A stretch of 36,979 nucleotides of DNA from positions 1 through 36,979 of the forward strand of contig JAAYEH010000600.1 of assembly GCA_012728855.1 (NCBI GenBank), read 5' to 3'. Shown in pieces: positions 6,737 through 16,100 of this stretch. Position 1 is the first letter of the stretch; each line of letters opens with the position of its first letter. The position numbers and the translations under genes were made by a program. Source of the stretch: Rhodopirellula sp. Its GTDB lineage: Bacteria; Planctomycetota; Planctomycetia; Pirellulales; Thermoguttaceae. The notes below the pieces were generated by a model. It had not been told where the DNA came from and searched no databases. It was given only the letters and a program-made list of their open reading frames with translations.

Positions 6737-9676
6737 TCAAAGTCCTACCGAAGAGTCGGGCATAGCCCAATCGGCCGGGGCATCACTCTTCCAGAGCATT
6801 TGGCCGAGGTGTTGCAGTCGAGTTGCGCCGAGTGCAAGAGCCCTTCTGATTGTACCCTCGCCGTCCAATTCAATCGCCGCGACTTGGCCGTCGCACTGGA
6901 GGCCGTCCGTCCGGAGTGGCCCGCCGGCCCCCGGCTTGCGAATGAGTACCAGGTGACGCCGACCATTGCAGCGTATTTCGATGGCATGAGCATTTTCCGC
7001 ACTCGATGAGGCGATTTCCGCAATCGGATCGGCCGGGCCGGCCTGTCGCCGAATTTGCATCGCCGCCAGAAACTCGGTCGTCTCCGTCGTAGCGGCGCCA
7101 GTGGCGGTGAGACGCCATTCCGGAAAGTAGTTTTCCCGGGGAACCGGATCCGTGCTGTAGCGGTTCACTGGCTCGACCGGAAAACCGGTGGTTACTTGCA
7201 GGTGTACACCCGGCGGGCAGAGGAATTTCCCCCGCAGCGCCGCTCGCTCGCCCGGGATTACGAAAGACATCTTACCGGCGTCAGTCTCGATGGGAGCGAC
7301 GGCGTGGAGCAGCCAGTCGAGCTTCGCCGGTCCGGCTGCTTCCACCGCGTCGTGGACCACGACAAAACCCGGCTTGATGAAAAGAATCGCGCGGTCGAAC
7401 CGTTTCAAACGTCCTCGGTAGATGTCAGGGTCCGACGCATCGCCGGCCGTATAGCCGTAGCCGGGCGAGTCGAACCATGCGGCGATGCGCCCGTCGGCGC
7501 CGTCCGTGCAGGCGGCTTGCCCCTCGCCGTCGACGAGAAGCGTGTTATGGGCGAGCGTCTGCATCGAGTAGGCTTTGAAGTGGGGGCTGCCGTACCAGTC
7601 GTAGTAGCCGCCGTCGATGGCCAGTTTCTCGCCGTAGGCATGGATGACAAAGCTGTTCTGGTCCGGGTGCTGATGGCCGGCCTGATATCGCCCGCTGTGC
7701 ATGGCCACGGCAACGTTCTCCGCCCCATCGGCGAGCGACGTGTTGAAGATGCCCACCCCGATGTGGCGATAGTGGATCGATTGCGGCAGGTCGGTCGGCG
7801 CGAGCGGTTCCAGCCCGTCGACGGCTTCGCGGGCGCCGCTGTACCAGAGCGCATAAGGATCGCGGGTTCGCAGCGCCAACTGCCGAACCTGCGAAGCTTG
7901 GGCCGGTCCGCGGACGCCGTGGTTGGGCATGCCGGTGTCGGCGAACGACACCGCCCAACCGTCCGGCGGCGCGCTGTACATAGGAAATCGCGCCGTTTGG
8001 TTGAGCCAGGGGTGCCGGTAGAAATCGATGCCCGAGACCCCTTTCATCAGATCGGCGTAGTCGATGATGAAGCCGAGTCCGTAGCCCCAATAGGCGATTC
8101 CCTCGTTGTTGTCGCCCTGGTAACCGAGACAGCAGAGGAAGCGGCCGAGGTACAACTGCCGCACGTACTCGGCCCAATCGCCCGCCTCGGGATGTTCGCC
8201 GGCCAGCACCAGTCCCGACTCGGCCACCCCGAGAGCCTGGAGCCAGGCGTGGTTGTTCGCTTCGCCGTGCCGGAAGGGATTGAGTCTTTTCCAGAACTGT
8301 CCCGCCCGCTCGACGATCGCCTTTTGCAGAGTGTCGCGCTCCGCATCGGTCATTCGGTCGCGGCAGGCGTCGTAGCACCAGTTCAAGCCGCGGAGCAGGT
8401 GGTGAGCCCCAATATCACCGCGACTCATGGCGCTGCCCCCCTCGGGATCCCATTTGCAGGCTTCCAAGGCAAGCTCTTTAGCCCAGCCGACGACCTGCGG
8501 ATCGCCCGTGAGCATGGCATATTGGGCAATCGTCTGCAGTCGCCGGCCGGTGCCTCCGGTGATTTTGCCCGCCACTTTGCCGTACCAGTCGATCCAGGTC
8601 GGCCAGCGCGGGTCGCCGGGCACGTGCGGCCCCGGATGCTCCGGAACGCCGGTTTTGAAGAGTTTCTCGGCTGAGGCGATCCGTTGCTTTATCCGTTCGT
8701 CGGTCAGCGGCGGTTCCCCGATCTTGGCACATTCCAGCAACCGCGGACGGGCCATGGCGGCGATCTCGGCGACGGGCAGCGGCGGGGTCGTAAAACGGTG
8801 GGCATCCGGCACGACGACGATTTGCTCGATCGGCGTCCAGCCCTCCAGCAACAAGTTCTCCGTCCACGTGCGCCAGTACCACGTGCCCGCCCCAATCGGT
8901 TCCGGCGGCATGTAGAAGTTGCGGTCGACATCGACGGTCGTCGTCGCATCGGCGGGAAAATCGGGGCTTCGCGAGTACTGCAAGCGTCGCGAACGCTCGC
9001 CGGCCGGCTGGGGCCAACCGAACGTGGGCGGGTCGGAGTAGGAGTCGCGCGAGTGATCGGTGCGCGTGGAAGGCCGCGGCCCCGCGGAGATGCGCACGTT
9101 GTCGAACCAGACGGTGATTTTCGCAAGAGTCTTACGCTCCAGCTCCGGCTTGTCCTTCACGCGTCCGTACAGTTGAATTTGCGAAAAGACGACGCCCGGC
9201 TCCAGCACGTACTCATCATCCTTCAGTCGGCCGATCTCCACCTGAGCCTGCCGCCACCGGCTGGAAAAATCGTCGCTGGTCCAGAACCACTGCCGGCCAT
9301 CGACAAAGAAGCTCATGCCCAGGTATGCCCCCTCGAAGCCTTCCTCGATCTCGGCCTTGTAGTCGAAGGAGAGAACCAGGTTCTTGACCACCTCGACCGG
9401 CCGCGTGATGCGAAGCGCGCAGGCGGTGGCGGGCTTTTCGGTCACCAGTTTCAAGCAGTGCCCGGTGCCGTCCGGGCCGACCGGGACGATCTCGGCAGTT
9501 GCCCCGCGAAAGTCGAGCCCGTCGTACCGCACGGGGTCGGCGCCCTGCTCGAAATCGATCTTCAAGACTTCAGCAGCCGGGCTGCTCGGCTCGCGATCAA
9601 GATCGCCCGCGGAAGCCTCCGGGAGCGACGCCGTGAGGCTGACGGCACAAAACAGGAACAGCCGGCGAACGATCAT
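6737..9676 (-). CDS. Secreted heparinase II/III-like polysaccharide lyase
   Basis: A 979-aa exported protein. The start at 9676 (MIVRRLFLFC) is chosen for AAGGAG upstream and a Sec signal ending near ASAGD (residue 24). Residues about 35-195 form a beta-rich, carbohydrate-binding-like domain (VLKIDFEQG to KITVWFDNVRIS). An alpha-helical toroid resembling the DUF4962/alginate-lyase fold follows, with NNHAWLQALG near 475. A heparinase II/III-like beta-sandwich holds GRYQAGHQHPDQNSFVIHAY near 662 and AIDGGYYDWYGSPHFKAYSM after it. The histidines and tyrosines in these motifs fit the catalytic set of such lyases, which cleave uronic-acid-containing chains by beta-elimination. Its ATG overlaps the stop of the preceding gene (ATGA), so the two are translationally coupled. 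The exact substrate is unknown. Confidence 0.85.
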   Translation of the reverse strand: MIVRRLFLFCAVSLTASLPEASAGDLDREPSSPAAEVLKIDFEQGADPVRYDGLDFRGATAEIVPVGPDGTGHCLKLVTEKPATACALRITRPVEVVKNLVLSFDYKAEIEEGFEGAYLGMSFFVDGRQWFWTSDDFSSRWRQAQVEIGRLKDDEYVLEPGVVFSQIQLYGRVKDKPELERKTLAKITVWFDNVRISAGPRPSTRTDHSRDSYSDPPTFGWPQPAGERSRRLQYSRSPDFPADATTTVDVDRNFYMPPEPIGAGTWYWRTWTENLLLEGWTPIEQIVVVPDAHRFTTPPLPVAEIAAMARPRLLECAKIGEPPLTDERIKQRIASAEKLFKTGVPEHPGPHVPGDPRWPTWIDWYGKVAGKITGGTGRRLQTIAQYAMLTGDPQVVGWAKELALEACKWDPEGGSAMSRGDIGAHHLLRGLNWCYDACRDRMTDAERDTLQKAIVERAGQFWKRLNPFRHGEANNHAWLQALGVAESGLVLAGEHPEAGDWAEYVRQLYLGRFLCCLGYQGDNNEGIAYWGYGLGFIIDYADLMKGVSGIDFYRHPWLNQTARFPMYSAPPDGWAVSFADTGMPNHGVRGPAQASQVRQLALRTRDPYALWYSGAREAVDGLEPLAPTDLPQSIHYRHIGVGIFNTSLADGAENVAVAMHSGRYQAGHQHPDQNSFVIHAYGEKLAIDGGYYDWYGSPHFKAYSMQTLAHNTLLVDGEGQAACTDGADGRIAAWFDSPGYGYTAGDASDPDIYRGRLKRFDRAILFIKPGFVVVHDAVEAAGPAKLDWLLHAVAPIETDAGKMSFVIPGERAALRGKFLCPPGVHLQVTTGFPVEPVNRYSTDPVPRENYFPEWRLTATGAATTETTEFLAAMQIRRQAGPADPIAEIASSSAENAHAIEIRCNGRRHLVLIRKPGAGGPLRTDGLQCDGQVAAIELDGEGTIRRALALGATRLQHLGQMLWKSDAPADWAMPDSSVGL

Positions 9677-12135
9677 GGTTTTTCTCCTTGAAGTCGAGCG
9701 ACGACGGCCTCCTGCGGCGCCAGCCGCAATTGCGGGCCGAGCGGATTGGTCCAAGGCGTCCAGCGGCCGTCCGGCCCCAGCCGATAGCCTTCCTCCGGAA
9801 CCTCCTCTAGCCTGTAGTCATCGGCCAGCTTGACGGTTCGCGCGGCGCCGTCCCAATTGATCGCCAGGAAAAGCCGCTCGCCGCGCGCGTTCGTGGCCAG
9901 GCAGAGTTCGACGTCGTCCCCCTCGGGCAAGCGACCGCTGAGGAGCGGGGCGGCGGAGATCGCCGAGAGAAGTTTGCCCGCCGCGCCGGCATCGACCGGC
10001 GCAGGGACGATGCGCTCTTTGCGAGTCCGCTTCTCGTTCTCGCGATGCGATGCCAGTCGATCGAGCACCTCCGCGGCAACGAACCTCACGTTCTGCTGCT
10101 TGAGCAGTGATTCCAAAGCCGGGCGCTGGTAAGGCGTTCCGTCCTCGTCCAGCGAACCGCTTTCGCCGCAGATCACCACGGTCTTTCCCGCCGCGGCGAG
10201 CTTCGCCAACAGCCCCGCCTCTTCTTGCCCGATGGCCAAGGGAAAGGGGACGACGATCACCTGGTGCGGATCCAGTTCTTCCTGGTGTACGCTCTCCAGG
10301 TAGTAGAGCGTCGTCGGTACACCGGTCCTCAGCAGCAGATAGAGGACTTCCTTCTGGACGATCGACGCGTGGCGGGGATCCTTGATGCCACGGGCGTCGA
10401 AGGGTGCAACGGTGTCTTTTGCCTGGAGATACAACCGCCACATGTCGCAGCTCGCCCGCGAGAAGAGCACGGCGACGCTCGGCCGCGGACGGATCTGTTC
10501 GAGCCACGGGTCGATCTTTTCCAACAGGCCGTAGACGCCGCGGACACAGGCCTGGCTCACTTCCGGCCGATCGGTCGTATGACTGACGTCCATCACGTGG
10601 CTGTGATGCCACCAGGCCAGTTCATCGGCCCCGTGCCAGACGGAGGTCAGGGCGCTGCCGTAGATCTCCACCGGATCGATCTCGCGATGCTCGCTCCGCA
10701 ACCTCGATGCCTCCAGGACGATCCCGCAACGCCGGGACGGCCCGGCCGCCGCCAGGTGCTCGGTGGTCTCGGTGACGTACCAGTGGGTGCTGTCGCCCAG
10801 GTAGTTGTGCAACTGGATGTACGGATCCGTGGTGGCGTATTCCAACCCCGCCTCGTAGCCCAGCCGGTCCCAGGCGAGTCCCGGGCCGTACCAGAAGTCG
10901 GAGCAGATCGGCGTGACGCAGATGAGGCTGTCGGTGCGGATCGCCGGGTTGGCTTTCTTCACGGCCTCGCACGAGCGGCGAATCCAATCGGTGGTGCTGT
11001 CGTAGCGCAGTCGCAGCCAATGGCGATAGGCGGCGTCGGCCGAGGGCAAGGTTCCCGGCAATTCGGCCGGGTAAGGTTCGTGGAACTTCGCTTGAAATTT
11101 CTCGCGGCAGACCGGGCAATCGCAGTACGTGCCCAGCCCGGCGTAGAACTGGCGGACCTTCTCGTCGCGGTGCTTGGCAAACGCCTCCTTTATATGGGAG
11201 GTATTCCAGTTGTACTCGTCGGGCACCATCGAGAGGCCGGCAAACGGATACCGCGCCGCCTTGGCCAGCGCCGCCGTCCAGCGCTGTCCCCAACGGTTGT
11301 TTACGCAGTCGTACTGTGGGAAGTTGGGATCCTGCGCATCAGCGATCGGCAGCGATCCGATGCCGAGCGTGAGCCAGACACCGATGCCGTGCTCGTCGGC
11401 AACGCGGAGAAACGCGGAAATGGCATTCTCCTTGTCGACCGCTTCGTCCCAGGCTTCCAAAGATCCGCTCAGATAACTGTGTAACGCGTTGCAACGAAGC
11501 TCCGCGAGATCGCGGAAGAGAGTCGCCTGACCACGGCGGTCCACCCGATCGTCCTTTTCGAAGCCGGGAGACTTGAGAAGATTAGGTCCGTCGCTCTCGC
11601 CGAAGAAGAGGTCGTCGAACCAGGCGACACCGTCCCGCTCGCGGAGGAAGGCGTGGAAGCGGGCCGATCGGATCGGTTTCGGCGGTGTAACGACGGTCTC
11701 GGCGTATTGCCAGTCGTGGGTGCCGGTGTCGAAAGTGGCGAGTTTCATCGGCCACGACGTGCCGTCGTCGAGTGAGAAATCGACGTAGAGCGAATAGTGA
11801 TACCCTTTTTCTCCAGGGACCTCCTCGCACTTGCTCCAGCCGGCGATCTTCACTGGCTTTGGCGATTTCTGGTTCAACTCGATGGTTTGCCCCACTCCCC
11901 CGCCCGCCGCCCCGGCGTTGCCGGTGCAACGCACGCTCGATCGGCCGCCGTGGGCGTCGTCGTCGACGTAGGTGAAGCCGTCGCCCCACTTGCTCCAGAC
12001 CGACCCCTGCATCGCAGCGGCGATGGGGGCATAAATACCGCGGGTGACGTTGCTCTTCGGCTGGTAGCTTTCGGCGAAACTGGTGGCAGCAAAGATTGAC
12101 AGCAAGACCACGCAGAGAGGACGGCGGGACTTCAT
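9673..12135 (-). CDS. Secreted glycoside-hydrolase-like protein (GH42-type architecture)
   Basis: An 820-aa exported protein. The start at 12135 follows AAGGAG, and a Sec signal (MKSRRPLCVVLLSIFAATSF) ends near residue 22. Residues about 30-190 look like a carbohydrate-binding jelly roll. A TIM-barrel-like region follows, with GIGVWLTLGIGSLP, GLSMVPDEYNWN and YCDCPVCREKF; a Cys pair of this kind is common in GH42-like and related barrels. Candidate acids are the D/E in PDEYNW and the E in GIVLEASR, but the assignment is unproven. Near residues 600-720 a flavodoxin-like domain (QVIVVPFPLAIGQEEAGLLA, KTVVICGESGS) resembles the beta-galactosidase trimerisation/GATase-like domain. The C-terminus is beta-rich. 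Coupling to the lyase gene by a 4-bp overlap supports joint polysaccharide breakdown. Confidence 0.72.
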   Translation of the reverse strand: MKSRRPLCVVLLSIFAATSFAESYQPKSNVTRGIYAPIAAAMQGSVWSKWGDGFTYVDDDAHGGRSSVRCTGNAGAAGGGVGQTIELNQKSPKPVKIAGWSKCEEVPGEKGYHYSLYVDFSLDDGTSWPMKLATFDTGTHDWQYAETVVTPPKPIRSARFHAFLRERDGVAWFDDLFFGESDGPNLLKSPGFEKDDRVDRRGQATLFRDLAELRCNALHSYLSGSLEAWDEAVDKENAISAFLRVADEHGIGVWLTLGIGSLPIADAQDPNFPQYDCVNNRWGQRWTAALAKAARYPFAGLSMVPDEYNWNTSHIKEAFAKHRDEKVRQFYAGLGTYCDCPVCREKFQAKFHEPYPAELPGTLPSADAAYRHWLRLRYDSTTDWIRRSCEAVKKANPAIRTDSLICVTPICSDFWYGPGLAWDRLGYEAGLEYATTDPYIQLHNYLGDSTHWYVTETTEHLAAAGPSRRCGIVLEASRLRSEHREIDPVEIYGSALTSVWHGADELAWWHHSHVMDVSHTTDRPEVSQACVRGVYGLLEKIDPWLEQIRPRPSVAVLFSRASCDMWRLYLQAKDTVAPFDARGIKDPRHASIVQKEVLYLLLRTGVPTTLYYLESVHQEELDPHQVIVVPFPLAIGQEEAGLLAKLAAAGKTVVICGESGSLDEDGTPYQRPALESLLKQQNVRFVAAEVLDRLASHRENEKRTRKERIVPAPVDAGAAGKLLSAISAAPLLSGRLPEGDDVELCLATNARGERLFLAINWDGAARTVKLADDYRLEEVPEEGYRLGPDGRWTPWTNPLGPQLRLAPQEAVVARLQGEKP

Positions 12136-12302
12136 GGCAGGCTCCTTCAAGCAAGCGATCGCGATCAAGACGTCCACCCTCCGTGCTGTGTGACGCAGCG
12201 AGGTCCGTCAGAATCGACCGGGCGGACAGTAGGAGGGAGAAGATGCAGGCTAACGTTCTTGCGGCTACGATGCAAGCGGCACGAGCGTTACGGACAAAGA
12301 CT

Positions 12303-13022
12303 TCACAGCCGTTTGGTGGCGCGGAACCAGAGTCGCCGGCCCTTGCGCCGATGTTCGATACGGAACAAGCCGGGAACGTCGATCGGCACGCCCTGCGTGC
12401 CGAGGGACTTCCGAAAGGCCACGTCCTCGAAGGTTCGTTTCCAACGGGGCTGCGGCTTCATAAACTTGGGGATGTCTTTGCAGTAACCCATTCGTCTGGC
12501 GACGTCGCCACGGACGATTTGCAGCGCCCCGATCGCTTTCTCATGCCGGACGGGGCGGAAATCGGCGACGTTGATGTCAATGACCTCAGGCCCTTCGTCC
12601 AATCGCTTGAGGATGGGGCTGTCCGACTCCTGGTAGTCGCTGCAGCCGACCTCGCGGGGATAGACGAGGATCGCCTCGCAGTCCTGCAACTGCCGGGCTA
12701 GGGGATCGAGACACCCGCGGAAGATCTGATCGCAGTCGGTGAACCAGACCCAGTCGGCTTGATTCTCGAGCGCAGCCAGGTTGCGACCGATCGCCCGCCG
12801 GAACAGTCGGGGTTGATCCAGATTCCACCAGTTCCAACGAACGCGCGGGATCTCCATCGCGCCAAAGAATTTCAACACCTCACACGTGCGACGATCCTCC
12901 TCGTTGTGGAAAACGGTCATCGTCACCGACAACTCGGTGGGAGGACGCAACACCAGCGAACTGAGTTGATACGTCAGCATCCGCGAGTAGTTCCAACAAT
13001 GGCTGACGATCTGAAGGTCCAT
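12303..13022 (-). CDS. Probable glycosyltransferase (GT-A fold)
   Basis: A 239-aa cytoplasmic protein with the look of a small GT-A glycosyltransferase. It begins MDLQIVSHCWNYSRMLTYQL, with a beta-strand and helix typical of nucleotide-sugar binding, and has a DxD-type metal/nucleotide-sugar motif in WVWFTDCDQIFRG (D96, D98). A C-terminal part containing FEDVAFRKSLG could hold the catalytic acid. Three ATGs lie close together (13031, 13028, 13022); none has a strong ribosome site, and 13022 is chosen because the conserved strand starts there. It lies 147 bp behind the 2,579-aa surface protein gene and 168 bp before the hydrolase gene, all on the same strand. It could serve polysaccharide synthesis or glycosylation of a surface protein; the sequence does not decide. 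Confidence 0.68.
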   Translation of the reverse strand: MDLQIVSHCWNYSRMLTYQLSSLVLRPPTELSVTMTVFHNEEDRRTCEVLKFFGAMEIPRVRWNWWNLDQPRLFRRAIGRNLAALENQADWVWFTDCDQIFRGCLDPLARQLQDCEAILVYPREVGCSDYQESDSPILKRLDEGPEVIDINVADFRPVRHEKAIGALQIVRGDVARRMGYCKDIPKFMKPQPRWKRTFEDVAFRKSLGTQGVPIDVPGLFRIEHRRKGRRLWFRATKRL

Positions 13023-13124
13023 GGGCATCATCCGTGCAAAGAGAATTCCGGCTGCCGGACGATATTCCGGCGGGGGTGGATTGTATCGCGGGCAACGCGA
13101 GGCAACAAGACGGATGGCGACTCC

Positions 13125-13142
13125 AAAGGGGTGTCAGACCCC
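13125..13142 (-). terminator. Possible intrinsic terminator after the giant repeat gene
   Basis: Read on the minus strand, GGGGT and ACCCC pair around a 5-base loop and are followed by TTT. It lies 27 bp after the stop of the giant gene. The stem is short and the U-run is only three bases, so it may be weak and allow read-through into the glycosyltransferase gene. Confidence 0.35.
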
Positions 13143-13168
13143 GCCGATGCGGATAGTGTTCTTTCCTT

Positions 13169-16100
13169 TCATTCGGATATCCAAGAGCCCTCCAGCTCAA
13201 GCACGAAATCAATGGCCTCTTGTTCGACTCGATCTTCGCCACCCGCCGAAGAAATGGCGCGGGCGACTTCGATCGCGAGGGCGTCGAAGCGGGAAGCGTC
13301 GCCGATGAGGGTGAGCCGATTGCCGGCGGATTCGAGAAGATCGCTGCCCGGCGAATCGCGCAGTTCGAGCGTATCGTTGCCGGACGACCCGTTGATGGCA
13401 AAGGTACGCACCTCCGCTGCGTCAAAGGTCCAATCGATCCCGTTGGCCCTTACCAGGTGCTCTGCCGCACTCGGTGAAAGGGGATTTCCCGCGGGCACGA
13501 ACAGGAAGGCGTCGCTGAAGGTGGTGCCGAGGAACTCGACGCGCGATCCGATGCGTCTCACTTCGGGCGCCTCGCCGCCGCGAATCATCTCGGCACGCGC
13601 CGCATCTCCTGCGAGTTCCTCGGCCCGCGCGACCACTTCCCGGATGGTTTGCTGCAAGGGGGGTGTCGAGGCCAGGAAAAACCGCGGTGAGACCGGTGTT
13701 CTCGCGAGGCTGCGTTCTCCGAAATTGTAGTCGACGGCCTGTTTGTCCGGCGCCAGGATGATGTTGGAGAACCGGTCATCTCCTGCGATTCCCGCTGCCA
13801 CGCCGTCGATGGTTCCCAGGACGTCGATGCCGTCGACGAAGGCCCTCGGCTGGGTTTCCTGAACGGAGTACGTTCCCGCGGGAACTTGCTCGAAGCGATA
13901 CACTCCGTCGGCGTCGGTCATCACCACGATGGCCACCACTTGCCCGCGGAGGTCGGCGCCCGAGAGGGTTACCGTGACTCCGGGGATCCCGATCTCGCCT
14001 TCCTCGCGAAGGCCGTTGTTGTTGGCGTCGAACCAGACGCGGCCGGAAACGCCCGCTGTCATCGGGTCTTCGGTGAGGGTCACATCATGCACGTCGGGCG
14101 AGGCGGCAGTCACCGCGCCGCCGATCCCGTCGCCGGCCAGGGCGAGGCCCAGGCGGATCAGTTCGTCGCTCTCATCGACGTCGTCCGCCACCGCAGCGAT
14201 CGTAATGCGGCGGATCGCACCGTCGGCGCTGCCCGCCGCGAATGTGACGCTGGTGCCGCTCAGGGCATAATCGTCGGGCGCGAGAGCCGTGCTGCTGGGA
14301 TCGACAGTCAGGTTCACGGTGACGTCTTCGCTCAGTGTCCCGCCGTTGGCGACCGATAATTTCACCTCAACTTCGTGACTGCCGGCCGATTCCAGGGCAA
14401 CGCTCGAGGCGCCGACAAACGAGATGGTCGCGGTATCGTCGTTGAGGATCGTGCCGGTCCGCGTGCCGCCCTCGACGTCGAAAATCTCCGCCAGCGCCGG
14501 ATCGAGGAAGACGATCTCATCGAGCGAGACGACGAGTGTTTCGTCGCGCTCGACCTTGGCGTCTTGGGGGATCTCGACGCGGATGAACCGGGGTTCGGAA
14601 CCGGTGAATTCGAGTACGCCGTCGTTGTCGAGGTAATCGCCGTCAGCCAGTGTCGCGGTTCCGTCGCTGGTCGTGTAAACAATTCGCAATCCGCCTTGCA
14701 CGGGATTCGACAGCGCCACCTCGAAATCCAGCGAGGTGTTCGCATCGCCGGTTCCCTCGGGCAGGGAAACGCCTGAGAAGGAGATCGTGAAGTCATCGTC
14801 GTCGAAAATGGTGAAGACCAGCGGACTGCCTTCCTTGTCGATCCGTTCCGCTGCGCTGGCGCTGATTTCGGACAGGGCCGCCGCGACGACGCTGAAGGTC
14901 TCGTCGGGCTCGACGAGGTTGTCGGGATTGATCTCGATCGTGACCGAATGGGTTTCGCCGTCGGTGCCGGCGAAGGTAACCGAGCCGCCGCTGCCCAGGT
15001 AATCGCCTCCGGCGGTCGTTGCCGTCCCGTCTTCCAGCAGGTAGTTGAAGGTGAACCCGCCCTCGACGGTGCCGGAGAGGGTGACGCGGAACGTGGCCAC
15101 CGTGTTCGATCCGCCCGTGCCTTCCTCCACGACCGGGTCGGCCGCCGAGATCGTCACGACGGCCGAGTCGTCGTCTTGGTTGGTGAGCGCGGCCTCGACC
15201 GGGCCCAGGCTGCCATAATGCGAGTCACCGCTGCTGGCGGTGGCCACGACCGCATAGGGCACATTACCATCGACCACCGCATCGCCCACGCCTTGGACCG
15301 TGAGAACCTGCGGGATATTCCAGTTCTCCGCGGTGAAGGTGAAGCTGCCGGCGGCGACTGTCCCTTCCGTTTCATCCGAGGAGGTCCAAGCGACGACGAC
15401 GTCCGCCGTCGGCCGGCTGTTGAGCGTGACGGACAGATCCACGGCGCCGCCCGCCTCCGTCGTGCTGCTTCCGCCGCTGGGGATAATGCGGATTCCGGCG
15501 GTGTCGTTGTCCAGATTCGTCAGCGCCACGTCCGGCGGATCGAAACCGCCGTAGTTCGGGTCGCTGCTGGTGGCAGGCGAAAGGACGATCGTGTAGTCGA
15601 TATTGCCGTCGATGTCGTCGTCATCCACGCCGGTGACGGTGACCACCTGAGGTGTGGCCCAATTCGTCGATGTGAAGATCAGGGTCTGCAGGGAAACACC
15701 CCCCTCGCTCGCATCGCTCGAGGAGATTCCCACCGTCACGTCCGCCGTGGGCGGGGCGTTCAGAACGACCTGAAAAGTCGCCGACTGACCGGTCTCGGAC
15801 GTCGTCAGCCCGGTCACGGGAGTCACCTGGATCGCCGGTGCGTCGTCGTCCCGGTTGATCGCCTCCAGATCGTCGGAAGCGAGACCGTCGAAGTTGAGAT
15901 CGCTGCTGCGGGCCTCCGCGGCGATGTGATAGGAAATGTCTCCGTCGACCTCCTGATCATCGACACCGCTGAGGGTGACCGTCTGAGCGATGTCCCAGTT
16001 GGCGGTGGTGAAAGCGAGCGTCGCCGGTTGGAGTGTTCCCTCGCCGGTGTCGCTCGAACTCAGATCGATATGGACCGTGGCGGTCGGCTGGCTCACCAGC

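Noticed and set aside
7055..8674. A 539-codon open frame antisense to the heparinase-like gene
   Set aside because: The minus strand encodes a full-length lyase with signal peptide and motifs. The + strand frame is a GC-driven shadow.
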